From assembly GCF_042654345.1 (NCBI RefSeq), contig NZ_JBHSGB010000012.1, forward strand, positions 62,001 through 126,000: DNA of 64,000 nt, read 5' to 3'. The translations under genes were made by a program, and so were the position numbers. Origin of the DNA: Pararheinheimera marina. Its GTDB lineage: Bacteria; Pseudomonadota; Gammaproteobacteria; Enterobacterales; Alteromonadaceae. Below the pieces are notes generated by a model that saw nothing but the letters and a program-made list of their open reading frames with translations, was not told where the DNA came from and did not search any database. Shown here one piece after another: positions 8,080-16,505 of this stretch (its first letter is position 1; every line of letters starts with the position of its first letter).

Positions 8080-8718
8080 ACTTGCATATCAGAAATTGCG
8101 AATTTTTATACGAGCTGAGCGATTTTCGGTTCTGCAAAACTGGAGAACGTAACAAATTTGTAATCGTAGCATTCTAACAATTACCTAAGAAGACCGTTTG
8201 TGTTCGATGCTGTGTTACATGAATACAACAGTATAATTTTTGAACTGCAGTATTGGCGAGCATGTAACATGGTTGCTAGCCGAATCGCCACCGTAAATGG
8301 CTGGAATGATGTATTGATGCCAGTATAGTATGCACTCTACTGTGCGAAGTTACATAATGCACAGCTCATGCATGAGCATCACTTCTTTTATAGAGAAGTT
8401 AATATGATTAGTGAGTTGCGGATTCAGACAATTAAGCAATTAAAAAAAAGTGAGCGATTTTGATGCTGTCTGAAGTTAAGTATTGACGGCTTTGAACAGC
8501 AAAGCAGTCTTTTCTATCAGCCACGGGATATGTCCTCTTCTGGCACAAAGCCACGATCCACGGAAGTGGTACTTTCAGTGATAGTCGTGGTGTTAATTTT
8601 CGACAAGTGTTAAGGAACAGTTGCAATGAGGAGGTAAATATAATACCGCGAGTTTGTGCAGCTGAGCGACTTATCTATACTGAAGTTATTAATAGTTCCC
8701 ACAAATGCCTTTTAGATA
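8080..8718. other. Non-coding structured region upstream of the recombinase operon
   Basis: About 640 bases without a convincing gene. It contains a 9-bp inverted repeat (TGTTACATG at 8213-8221 with CATGTAACA at 8261-8269), a perfect 14-bp palindrome GCTCATGCATGAGC at 8364-8377, and a small hairpin ACTTC...GAAGT at 8381-8399. Copies of TGAGCGATTTT occur near 8116 and 8452. The only short frame with a plausible start is 19 codons at 8404-8463. The stretch must hold the promoter of the recombinase genes and may hold binding sites for them or an untranslated RNA. Confidence 0.6.
8364..8377. repeat. Perfect 14-bp palindrome
   Basis: GCTCATGCATGAGC is its own reverse complement and lies about 340 bases before the first recombinase gene, between other short inverted repeats. 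It has the form of a dimeric protein-binding site; the binder is unknown, but the HTH protein at 13347-13763 is a candidate by position only. Confidence 0.5.
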
Positions 8719-9855
8719 ATGAAGCTCGTATTTTCCACCAGTGATTTTACTATCCATGGGATTCCATATCAGGACTTTCCAATTCTGCTGGACAAGAACA
8801 TGGATATATTCGCAGAAGCCCTAGAGTGGCTGGTCTATTACTGTATCAAACGTGGATCAGTGCAAAGTATACGTAGTTGGGAGACCTATGGACGAGATGC
8901 ATACGACTATTTTGCCTTTATTGAGGCGAATAATTTAGATTGGAGAAGTATTAACTCACGTACAGAAAATCGGCTACTAGCGGTTTACCGAGACGCTTCA
9001 ATGTCTCAGTTTAATGTTGGAGCAACCACGATCAATCGACGGCTTGGTTTGATCATTAAGTTTTACCAATACGCCTGTAATCGCGGCTGGGTAAGCACTT
9101 TGCCATACGAGCTTCAGGACGTCATTGTCCGAAAACCCAAACAGTTTCTCGCACACACTGACACCAGTGGTGGACATAAGATGCGTCCAGACGTGATGTT
9201 AAAGCAATCACGCACTCAGATCAAAGTACTGAACGGTGAACAGATTGCTGATTTGCTGAAAGCCACTAGAGATAAAACTTTGTACCTTATGGTCAGATTG
9301 GCGCTTAGCACCGGCCTGCGAAAAGAGGAAATTCTGACCTTTCCCTTCAAATATGTGATTAATCCAGCCAGCACTTCTGCACGAAGCCACATCGTCGTCC
9401 AACTTAATCCTGCAGAAATGAACACCAAAGGGAGTGTACCGCGATCTATTCATGTGCCAGTCTCAGTGATGTCAGCATTGTGGAATTATGTGATCCACGA
9501 ACGCTATCAGTTGCTGGCAAGACAAGTAACGCCAACAGACAGACTCTTCGTAGCAAGGCATGGTGAAGCCTGGAGCCTAACGGCCAAGTCTTTTAATAAT
9601 CAGCTAAAACGCCTCAATTTACCGTTTCATGTAAACCCACATATGTTGAGGCACACCTATGCGACTCATACTTTGAAGTCATTACGCCAGAAAAAAGGCT
9701 TGGGCTTTGAACCATTACTGTATGTTCGCGACCGACTGGGACACACCAGTATAACCACCACAGAGCGTTATCTACATTTTCTTCACGAAATCGAAGACGA
9801 TCTGATCAACAGCTATCAACAAGAGATTGATGCTATATGTGAGGAGATAATCTGA
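8719..9855 (+). CDS. intA: Tyrosine recombinase, IntA-like (strobilus core gene 1)
   Basis: The 378-residue protein has an N-terminal SAM-like core-binding domain (about 25-125) and a C-terminal catalytic domain. Catalytic residues are visible: Arg in TGLRKEEI (about 199), His and Arg in HMLRHTYATH (about 305-308), His in RLGHTSITTTERY, and the nucleophile Tyr351. It should cut and rejoin the element ends and the target. Its size and place as first gene match IntA of strobilus elements and TnpA of Tn554. The stop overlaps the ATG of the next gene by one base, implying translational coupling. The gene name is by analogy with strobilus elements. Confidence 0.88.
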   Translation: MKLVFSTSDFTIHGIPYQDFPILLDKNMDIFAEALEWLVYYCIKRGSVQSIRSWETYGRDAYDYFAFIEANNLDWRSINSRTENRLLAVYRDASMSQFNVGATTINRRLGLIIKFYQYACNRGWVSTLPYELQDVIVRKPKQFLAHTDTSGGHKMRPDVMLKQSRTQIKVLNGEQIADLLKATRDKTLYLMVRLALSTGLRKEEILTFPFKYVINPASTSARSHIVVQLNPAEMNTKGSVPRSIHVPVSVMSALWNYVIHERYQLLARQVTPTDRLFVARHGEAWSLTAKSFNNQLKRLNLPFHVNPHMLRHTYATHTLKSLRQKKGLGFEPLLYVRDRLGHTSITTTERYLHFLHEIEDDLINSYQQEIDAICEEII

Positions 9856-11492
9856 TGAGCGGGAAAAAATTTCAGCTACTACCTAAGGAAATCGAACCCA
9901 TAGCGCCAGCTCTTACAAGTACACACTCTCAGCCACAAATAGCGATAAATTCTTTACCAACAAGCACCATCGTCAAGTTTCCTGAAAACAACTCTACGCT
10001 TCGCAACTTCGACTTTTGCCGATTTTACGGCAAGGGTTTCAATGAAATTGTTTTTGCCTGCCAACACACAATAGAACACTTGTTGTCAGAAAGCATCAGT
10101 ACCCACCAAAGCTCCTTATCTATCGTAAGTATCGCAGGCTATTGCTATATTGGCGCTCGTAATTTATTCGATTTTTGCAGCCTACTTCATGCTAGCGTCA
10201 AAAATGACATCACACTGTCCAGCGTTACTCCTAAATACATTATCGAATATATTCAGTACATTAAAGGACTGACACTTGCACCTGCCTCTCAGAAAACGAG
10301 CTATACTCTGACAAAATCCTTGTTGATTGCGTGCCATAGAGCCGGATATTTGCCGGATGTAGATATCAAAACTCTTTTTCCACGCAATCCGTTTCCTCAT
10401 TCCAACAAACAAATGAAAGGTGAGCGACCGTTAAGCCAGCATGAAAAACGCTATCTTGTCCTGGCACTTAAATCTGAAATGAGTCGAATTCTGTCATCGG
10501 ATATGCCACTTTCAAGTTATGACCTTGCAGTCTGTGTTTTGGCCATTGGCATTTCAACCGGAATGAACCCAACCCCCGTGTTGTCATTACCGATAGATTG
10601 CCTTCAACCACACCCACTGAAAGCTAATTTACGACTCTTAGTAGCCTTTAAACGGAGGGGCAATTCAACTCATTTAGTTTCTCTGCGGCAAAGTGAAGAT
10701 ATTGCTCTGCTTCAAAGTGTAAAACTGAATGTCGCAAATACCATCGACATGCTCATTGAACGTAATGCAGCACTGAGGATGCACTATAGCAACCCAAATC
10801 ACCTGCTAGTCTATCAAAGTGAAAGTGGTGGCAACTATGGTGCTGTCCGGCCACTAAGGTTAAATACCCTTTGGATGTCGATTCAGAACTTAATCGAAAA
10901 ACATGCCCTAAAAGATGATGATGGTCGCTCCATGAAATTGAGTATGATGCGATTGCGAAAAACCTACATTAACCGCATCTGGGAACTCTCAGGGCAAGAT
11001 CCCTTAATCACTGCCAGGCATGGCAAACATAACCCCGATACCGCCAACAAACACTATTGGGAGGCACCGCCAGAGGCTGAACGAAATATGCGGTTTATCG
11101 GAGAAACCCGAATTAAACAACTTCTGGATGTAACTCATATACCTGCTGACCGCACAGCGATTGCCAGATGCACAGATCCCCGTTACGGCCATCTCGCCCC
11201 AAAGAATGGTACTGTGTGTATGGATGTCCTCAACTGCTTTCGCTGCAAAAGCTTTGTCGTTACCGAAGATGATTTATATCGCCTGTATAGCTTTTATTGG
11301 GCAGTGGTAAATGAACGGGGCAGTTTCGGCGCAAAACGTTGGGAGAAGTACCTTCGTCATATCATCCGTATCATTGATAACGATATTGGGCCACAATTTG
11401 ACACTGGGCGAGTAAATGCGGCACGAGAGCAAGCAAAAACATCGCCCCATCCGTTTTGGCGGAGCCTAGATATGGTTAGGTTGACTCAATGA
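9855..11492 (+). CDS. tfp: Tyrosine-recombinase-fold protein lacking catalytic residues, Tfp-like (strobilus core gene 2)
   Basis: The 545-residue protein keeps the overall recombinase fold but not the active site. The box I segment reads ISTGMNPTPVLSL with Asn238 where the catalytic Arg should be. Box II reads MMRLRKTYINR, with Met where the His should be. A Tyr remains at 401 in ANKHYWEA. This pattern matches the Tfp protein of strobilus elements, thought to be structural or accessory in the recombination complex. After the fold comes a Cys cluster (CTDPRYGHLAPKNGTVC, then NCFRCKSF, about 440-470) that looks like a zinc ribbon. It overlaps intB by four bases. Confidence 0.82.
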   Translation: MSGKKFQLLPKEIEPIAPALTSTHSQPQIAINSLPTSTIVKFPENNSTLRNFDFCRFYGKGFNEIVFACQHTIEHLLSESISTHQSSLSIVSIAGYCYIGARNLFDFCSLLHASVKNDITLSSVTPKYIIEYIQYIKGLTLAPASQKTSYTLTKSLLIACHRAGYLPDVDIKTLFPRNPFPHSNKQMKGERPLSQHEKRYLVLALKSEMSRILSSDMPLSSYDLAVCVLAIGISTGMNPTPVLSLPIDCLQPHPLKANLRLLVAFKRRGNSTHLVSLRQSEDIALLQSVKLNVANTIDMLIERNAALRMHYSNPNHLLVYQSESGGNYGAVRPLRLNTLWMSIQNLIEKHALKDDDGRSMKLSMMRLRKTYINRIWELSGQDPLITARHGKHNPDTANKHYWEAPPEAERNMRFIGETRIKQLLDVTHIPADRTAIARCTDPRYGHLAPKNGTVCMDVLNCFRCKSFVVTEDDLYRLYSFYWAVVNERGSFGAKRWEKYLRHIIRIIDNDIGPQFDTGRVNAAREQAKTSPHPFWRSLDMVRLTQ

Positions 11493-13345
11493 ACATGAAC
11501 GTTTCAGCTGAAGCTATCTTTTCAGATAAAATACGCTTACTTGATACCATCCATTATGAGGATAACCCAAAAGGAATCATTACAGCGGTGAAACTTAGTG
11601 ATGGTCAATACCATGTACTTTCACGCTATGAAGACTCTGTATGGCAGTTGCCTCACCATTGGTTCCCTCACGGCGTGCAGAATGGTCAAAAGAAACTAAA
11701 TTTCGAGCGTATTGGAACGCAAAAACTCAGAGTGGCTGCAAAGCTCATTATGGCGAGACAGCTGTGGGGCAGCGAAACGTTCAGCAACAGAAAGGCAGGA
11801 AAGTCTTATATTAATCTTTTTGACTCTATCGTCTTACATCTACATTGGTTAAAAACTCGTGATGTAAGCTCCTTAGCTGACATTACCCCCATGCTGGCAC
11901 AGCAATACGTGCAGCACGTTAAATCACTCATTCACGATAAAGGAAAGCGAAAAGGAACGCCTATAACTGCGAATGTTCAAACATCCAGATTTATGGCAGT
12001 TGAAACCTGTTGGCGCAGTACATTGGGAACTGTGCATTCATTTGAGCATCCATGGCCCGAGTCCAGTGCTTCGGTACTATCTGGATTGAAATACAACCTA
12101 TCACCTAAAACTTCGATTATCCCAGACGTTATTCTTGCTCCATTGGCGCAGTGGGCTGAAAAACAGCTGAGTCGTGCAAATGAGCTCATTGCACACCGAG
12201 ATTCTATTGCAGAAATGACATTAAAAAGCAAACACCTGGTGAGTCAGAATGATGAAAAGAACCAATTATTAAAACAACGTGGATGGCCCGCAGGACTCCG
12301 GCAGCTTAAGAATGCTCTTTTTGAGCTGCGGGATAGTGCCTTTTTACTTATCTTACTTACAACCGGAATGCGTATTCATGAACTATTAAATATTAAACAG
12401 GACTGTTGGTACAGTCAGGTTAAAGATGGGGAGAGGTTCTATTTCATTGGATCTCGGTCTGATAAAACCAACGAAGGGCACACCCATTGGCTCTGCCCAA
12501 AAATCGCTATTGATGCAGTAAATATACTGGAGCGATTATCTTCACCATTAAACGCATTGTTAAAAACAAGATTACGCGATGCCCAGGATGCTCACCAATA
12601 TTCTGAAGTCAAGCGACTGGAGGCATTATCAGGTTGCATAGCCCTTTCTGTCGCTACAAAGAACAAGCAAATTAACGTGTTAAGTGGTCACTCATTAACA
12701 TCTACGTTGCAAATTCGGATAAAAATGCTAGGGCTAGATTGGCATCTGACTCCACATCAGTTCAGGCGAACATTTGCTAACTACGTCGTTCATCACAAGC
12801 TTGGAGATCTAAGATACCTGCGTGATCACTTTAAACATTGGTCACTGGACATGGCTGCATTGTATGCAATGAATGAAGTCCAGGATTTGGAGCTTTATGA
12901 TGAGATATACAGTGCATTTGATACTGTCAGACAAGGAATTATCGGGCACTGGTTAGAACCTGATACCCCTTTGTCTGGAGGGCTCGCGCCATATATCCGT
13001 AACCTGCGTGAAAAAGGCGAACATGTGCGTACCTATGCCTCTCGTAAAGAGATGATTAAAGCCATTTCTAACCAAATATTTTTGCGATCAACCAGTATTG
13101 CCTGGTGCACTAACGATGATGGCGGTTGTGGTGGTGGCCAGTGCGAGTCGTGTGAGCATGGGGTCATTGACGATAAAAAACAGAAATGGTGGGAGGCAGT
13201 CTATGTCCAACAAATTGAGCTTCGCCAATTAAGTGGTATGGGCGAGGCCGAAAACCTTACGATAGAGCGAGCAATAACACGCTGCGAAAAGGTATTGGCG
13301 GAGTTAGGGGCTGATATCAGAACAATAAAAGAACGAGTAACATAG
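11489..13345 (+). CDS. intB: Large tyrosine recombinase, IntB-like (strobilus core gene 3)
   Basis: The 618-residue protein is much larger than ordinary integrases and resembles IntB of strobilus elements and TnpB of Tn554. The catalytic set is complete: Arg295 in TTGMRIHELLNI, His423 and Arg426 in TPHQFRRTFANY, a His in RDHFKHWSLD, and the nucleophile Tyr459 in MAALYAMNE. A C-terminal region beyond the fold contains a Cys-rich patch, CTNDDGGCGGGQCESC, near residue 550, which may bind zinc and DNA. The ATG overlaps the tfp stop as ATGA, and the next gene begins one base after its stop, so the four genes form one translationally coupled operon. Confidence 0.87.
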   Translation: MNMNVSAEAIFSDKIRLLDTIHYEDNPKGIITAVKLSDGQYHVLSRYEDSVWQLPHHWFPHGVQNGQKKLNFERIGTQKLRVAAKLIMARQLWGSETFSNRKAGKSYINLFDSIVLHLHWLKTRDVSSLADITPMLAQQYVQHVKSLIHDKGKRKGTPITANVQTSRFMAVETCWRSTLGTVHSFEHPWPESSASVLSGLKYNLSPKTSIIPDVILAPLAQWAEKQLSRANELIAHRDSIAEMTLKSKHLVSQNDEKNQLLKQRGWPAGLRQLKNALFELRDSAFLLILLTTGMRIHELLNIKQDCWYSQVKDGERFYFIGSRSDKTNEGHTHWLCPKIAIDAVNILERLSSPLNALLKTRLRDAQDAHQYSEVKRLEALSGCIALSVATKNKQINVLSGHSLTSTLQIRIKMLGLDWHLTPHQFRRTFANYVVHHKLGDLRYLRDHFKHWSLDMAALYAMNEVQDLELYDEIYSAFDTVRQGIIGHWLEPDTPLSGGLAPYIRNLREKGEHVRTYASRKEMIKAISNQIFLRSTSIAWCTNDDGGCGGGQCESCEHGVIDDKKQKWWEAVYVQQIELRQLSGMGEAENLTIERAITRCEKVLAELGADIRTIKERVT

Positions 13346-13346
13346 A

Positions 13347-13763
13347 ATGTCTGACTATCATACAAAGCACCGTCAGGACACCCATGACAAAATTCGCAGG
13401 GCTATTGTCCGACTGGAGCAACAACGACCACAAGTAGTTAATATAGGTCGTAAAATCTCGGTGGCAGCGGTAGCCGAAGAAGCAGGAGTCAGCAGATCTC
13501 TTATCCATAATGACTATCCCGACCTTTTAGAGCGGATAAGGGGCAATTCTAATAAGCAAATCCAGGCTCAGCGCAATCGCAAGCATGAAGCATTAAAAAA
13601 GGTACAGGAGAAAAACCGGCAGTTACTTGAACTCAACAAGGAGTTGACGAAACAACTGGATGCACTTGCTTCGAAGAACGCCAGTTTGACCTTGGAAATT
13701 AGACGGCTACAGGCCATCATTTCTAGCGATAATGTGGCTATTTTTAAAGGAAAAAACACCTAA
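13347..13763 (+). CDS. srap: Small HTH/coiled-coil recombination accessory protein, Srap-like (Tn554 TnpC/DUF6262 type)
   Basis: The 138-residue basic protein has an HTH-like segment at about residues 30-52 (VAAVAEEAGVSRSLIHNDYP), followed by a long charged coiled coil to the C-terminus (KKVQEKNRQLLELNKELTKQ and beyond). This build is that of TnpC from Tn554-like transposons and of Srap, the recombination auxiliary protein of strobilus elements. It probably binds near an element end and steers the recombinases. It is the last gene of the operon, one base after intB, and ends 85 bases before the right junction. Confidence 0.8.
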   Translation: MSDYHTKHRQDTHDKIRRAIVRLEQQRPQVVNIGRKISVAAVAEEAGVSRSLIHNDYPDLLERIRGNSNKQIQAQRNRKHEALKKVQEKNRQLLELNKELTKQLDALASKNASLTLEIRRLQAIISSDNVAIFKGKNT

Positions 13764-13834
13764 AAATTGCGAAAAGTGTCACTAAAATCATTCCTAAACA
13801 TTTCAATGGCTTATCTAATGTAACACTGTTGGTA

Positions 13835-13843
13835 GAGTACTAA
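13835..13843 (-). repeat. Right terminal inverted motif of the element
   Basis: On the minus strand this reads TTAGTACTC, the inverted partner of 1320-1328. It lies 5-6 bases inside the place where the DUF486 reading frame resumes, and 72 bases after the end of the srap-like gene. Confidence 0.55.
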
Positions 13844-13848
13844 TAAAT

Positions 13849-13914
13849 TGGAATTATGTCTACGCCGGCCTGTGCCTGTTAGGTGCGGTGTATTTTATGT
13901 TTTTCCGTTCCTGA
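13849..13914 (+). pseudogene. DUF486 membrane protein, 3' remnant (C-terminal helix)
   Basis: In the frame TGG-AAT-TAT-GTC this encodes WNYVYAGLCLLGAVYFMFF plus RS and a TGA at 13912-13914, the characteristic last helix of DUF486 proteins. Joined after codon 93 of the 5' part (1038-1316) it restores a protein of about 114 residues, the normal family length. It overlaps the 3' end of djlA by 20 bases in a tail-to-tail arrangement, which would be the ancestral layout before the element inserted. Confidence 0.9.
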
Positions 13915-14713
13915 CCTGCTGTGCTTTGACCAGTTCATAGGCGGCCTGAATGTCCTGAGACTTTTTAGTGGCCAGTTCCAGCATCTCAGGCGGCAAACCT
14001 TGCGACACCAGCTTGTCCGGGTGATGCTGTGCCATTAATTTTTTGTAGGCTTTTTTCAGAACGGTTTCACTGACCCCAGGCTCAACCCCCAGCACTTTAT
14101 AAGCGGACGCCAGTTGCTGGCTGTCGTCTTGCTTACTTTGGCCCTGGCGGCTGCGGGCAAAACGGGCTTCAGCTTCATAACGACGCACCATCTGTTGTAA
14201 CTGTGCTTCAGACAAGCCAAGCGCTTTGGCCACCTTGAGCAGAATGCGCTGCTCCGGCGCACTCAAATCAAGATCGACATAGGCCATGCTGATCTGAATT
14301 TCCATAAATAGCAGCAATAAGTCCGGCCGGAAACGAAATACCGTACGAAACTCTGCCAGTTGTTGTTCCACCGGAAAATCGGCTTGCTTGCCGTCACGAA
14401 ACGCATTTTGCGCTTCCTGCACCTGTGCCGTGGTCAAACCGAGCTGCTGCATAAACACACTGGCTTGTTGTATATGAGCTTGCGTCACCACCCCATTGGC
14501 TTTGGCTATATGGCCCATCACGGCAAAGGTGTTGTAGCGGAATATCCCCTGCGCCTCGGTCTGATCGCGGCCAAAACCAGCAAAGCCACCCGCTTGACGA
14601 AAAGCCTCGGCATACCTTTTGTCAAACCAATAACCAATCAACAGTCCCAACACCAGGCCGGGCCACTTGAGCAGCGCCATGCCAAACAGCGCACCCAGCA
14701 ACTTACCCCACAT
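13895..14713 (-). CDS. djlA: DjlA, membrane-anchored DnaJ-type co-chaperone
   Basis: The 272-residue protein has one N-terminal membrane helix (about 5-28), a TerB-like central domain (about 55-180) and a C-terminal J domain (about 205-268) with the HPD tripeptide in AQHHPDKLV that stimulates DnaK ATPase. The rest of the protein faces the cytoplasm. In enterics it is linked to envelope stress and capsule signalling. Its start overlaps the murU end by 11 bases, so it is the last gene of an amgK-murU-djlA operon transcribed away from lptD. The E. coli djlA is likewise divergent from lptD. Confidence 0.93.
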   Translation of the reverse strand: MWGKLLGALFGMALLKWPGLVLGLLIGYWFDKRYAEAFRQAGGFAGFGRDQTEAQGIFRYNTFAVMGHIAKANGVVTQAHIQQASVFMQQLGLTTAQVQEAQNAFRDGKQADFPVEQQLAEFRTVFRFRPDLLLLFMEIQISMAYVDLDLSAPEQRILLKVAKALGLSEAQLQQMVRRYEAEARFARSRQGQSKQDDSQQLASAYKVLGVEPGVSETVLKKAYKKLMAQHHPDKLVSQGLPPEMLELATKKSQDIQAAYELVKAQQVRNGKT

Positions 14714-15380
14714 GCCGCTTCTCCAGTAAGTCTGACAACTGAGTCAGCCGTTCCACGGTGCCAATATCAAACCATTGCCCCTGATACAGCTCTGCACTGA
14801 CCAGTCCCTGCGCCATGGCGCTGCGTAAAAAAGGCGCCAGCTTTTGTTTACCCGCAGGTACCTGCTGAAAAAATGCCGGTCTGTACAGTGCAATACCACT
14901 GAAGGTGTATTGAGTAGCCGCCTGCTGCAGCGCCAACCCATCCTGCTGCAGGCCAAAGTCACCTTGCGGATGTTGAGGAGGATTGGGCACCAACACCAAA
15001 TGCGCCAGTTTGTCTGCAGGCAAATGCAGGGATGAGAAATCGAGATCGGTCCAGATATCGCCATTGACCACCAGAAAAGGCTCGTTGCCTAATAACGGCA
15101 AGGCCTGGCGAATACCACCAGCGGTTTCCAGCCCTTCAGTGCCTTCATCCGAATACCGGATCTGTGCGGCAAAACGCTGACCATCCCCAAGATAAGCCGT
15201 TAATTTGTCGCCAAGCCAGGCATGATTAATGACCAGCTCGCGATAACCGGCTCTCACCAGGGATTCAATATGGTATTGGATCAGTGGTTTACCTGCAGCG
15301 TTCAGCAAAGGTTTGGGTAACTGATCGGTCAAAGGCCGCATGCGTTCGCCGCGACCAGCGGCCAGAATCATGGCTTTCAT
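14703..15380 (-). CDS. murU: N-acetylmuramate alpha-1-phosphate uridylyltransferase
   Basis: The 225-residue nucleotidyltransferase makes UDP-MurNAc from MurNAc-1-phosphate and UTP in peptidoglycan recycling. The N-terminal signature AAGRGERMRPLTDQLPKPLL carries the G-x-G-x-R nucleotide loop and the catalytic Lys, and VVNGDIWTDLDF carries the metal-binding Asp. It directly follows amgK (adjacent stop and start), whose product is its substrate. Together they form the anomeric recycling route known from Pseudomonas, which bypasses de novo synthesis through MurA. Confidence 0.92.
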   Translation of the reverse strand: MKAMILAAGRGERMRPLTDQLPKPLLNAAGKPLIQYHIESLVRAGYRELVINHAWLGDKLTAYLGDGQRFAAQIRYSDEGTEGLETAGGIRQALPLLGNEPFLVVNGDIWTDLDFSSLHLPADKLAHLVLVPNPPQHPQGDFGLQQDGLALQQAATQYTFSGIALYRPAFFQQVPAGKQKLAPFLRSAMAQGLVSAELYQGQWFDIGTVERLTQLSDLLEKRHVG

Positions 15381-16382
15381 TTAATACTCCGGTGCCAGTA
15401 GAGGAACCACATGCTGCTCCAACCACAACGCCAACGGCTGAAACTCTGGGTAACGCTGACAGCATTCCAGCACATAACCCAATACCCGTGGCAGATCAGG
15501 CAAATAGCCTGCTTTGTTGTCCCTGTGATACAGGCGGCTGAAAATGCCCAGCACTTTAATATGACGCTGTAACCCCATCCAATCGAACCAACGGAGAAAA
15601 GTCTGCTCGCTGACCTCAGAGCTAAGCTCACCGCGTTGTTGCAACTGCTGATAAAACTCAATCGCCAACTGCTGCACCAAAGCTGGCGGCCATTTGACAT
15701 AACAGTCTTTCAGCAGGGACACCGCGTCATAGCTGACAGGCCCCAGGACTATGTCCTGAAAATCAATCACCGCTAACTGGCCGTCGGCTTGCGGCATCAG
15801 GTTGCGGCTGTGATAATCCCGGTGCATCCCCGCTTTGGGTTGCTGCATGGCCGCATCGCTGAGCAGTGAAAATGCCTGCTGCCAGAGCGCCCAGTCCTGT
15901 TCGCTTAGTTCAAGCTGCAAATGCGTGCCCAAAAACCACTCAGGGCAAATCATCAGCTCACGCAGCACAAAAGCCTGGTCAAACTCTGGCAAAGGGCCTG
16001 CACTGGTGGCTGCAATAGAACGGATTTTCGGTAGCAGAGCTAAGGCCTGACGATACCAGTCCACTGCAGTCTGCTCGTTAAGCAAAGGCTGCAGCAATTG
16101 ATCGCCCAGGTCCGACAGCAACAATAGTCCTTGGTCCAGCTCCTTCGCCAGCAGTTGAGGTACCAACAATCCTGCCACCGCCAGACTTTGCTGAGTCGCC
16201 ACAAAACGGCCACAATCTTCCTGAGGCACTGGCGCATCCATCAAGACGTAGGTCTGCCGGGCTGTACTAACCCGAAAGTAACGTCTGAAACTGGCATCAC
16301 CGGAAATCGCCGTCAGACTGTAGGGTTCGTTGGTAAAATACTGCTGCAAAAAGAGTGCGATAAGGTCGGAACGGCTGGACAC
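15381..16382 (-). CDS. amgK: Anomeric N-acetylmuramate/N-acetylglucosamine kinase
   Basis: The 333-residue protein belongs to the aminoglycoside-phosphotransferase-like fold. Visible are the nucleotide-binding loop GDASFRRYFRV near residue 26, the catalytic loop AGMHRDYHSRNLM and the metal-binding VIDFQDIVLGP. AmgK phosphorylates the anomeric hydroxyl of MurNAc (and GlcNAc), feeding MurU next to it. It is the first gene of the minus-strand operon; 123 bases separate it from the divergent lptD, and that gap must hold both promoters. Confidence 0.92.
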   Translation of the reverse strand: MSSRSDLIALFLQQYFTNEPYSLTAISGDASFRRYFRVSTARQTYVLMDAPVPQEDCGRFVATQQSLAVAGLLVPQLLAKELDQGLLLLSDLGDQLLQPLLNEQTAVDWYRQALALLPKIRSIAATSAGPLPEFDQAFVLRELMICPEWFLGTHLQLELSEQDWALWQQAFSLLSDAAMQQPKAGMHRDYHSRNLMPQADGQLAVIDFQDIVLGPVSYDAVSLLKDCYVKWPPALVQQLAIEFYQQLQQRGELSSEVSEQTFLRWFDWMGLQRHIKVLGIFSRLYHRDNKAGYLPDLPRVLGYVLECCQRYPEFQPLALWLEQHVVPLLAPEY

Positions 16383-16505
16383 TTTTTACTCCTGTCGGGG
16401 TCATAGAGGGCACTATAACGGATTAGCAGGAACGGTAAAATTCATTTATGATAAGGCTCCTGTTTTTTGTCTTTCTCTGCGCGGATTAGAATTTAAGTAG
16501 GTTGC

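Larger units (their letters stand above)
1319..13848. mobile_element. Integrative element resembling a 'seamless strobilus' (SE), inserted in the DUF486 gene
   Basis: About 12.5 kb of A+T-richer DNA separates the two halves of one gene. It carries, from left to right, a non-coding left arm, an IS3-family element, an Aer-like chemoreceptor, a FIST-PAS-GGDEF-EAL protein, a non-coding structured region, and a compact four-gene recombinase operon at the right end. The operon order (tyrosine recombinase, recombinase-fold protein lacking catalytic residues, second tyrosine recombinase, small HTH/coiled-coil protein) is the intA-tfp-intB-srap core known from strobilus elements. Both ends carry the inverted motif TTnGTACTC just inside the junction. 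I see no target duplication. The exact crossover lies within about 1313-1319 and 13845-13851. No conjugation, resistance or phage genes are visible. Confidence 0.85.

Noticed and set aside
8404..8463. A 19-codon ATG frame upstream of intA
   Set aside because: Very short, with no clear ribosome-binding site and no recognisable family.
1319..13848. Prophage or conjugative element
   Set aside because: No phage structural, lysis or replication genes and no relaxase or type IV secretion genes are present; the recombinase operon explains the block better.
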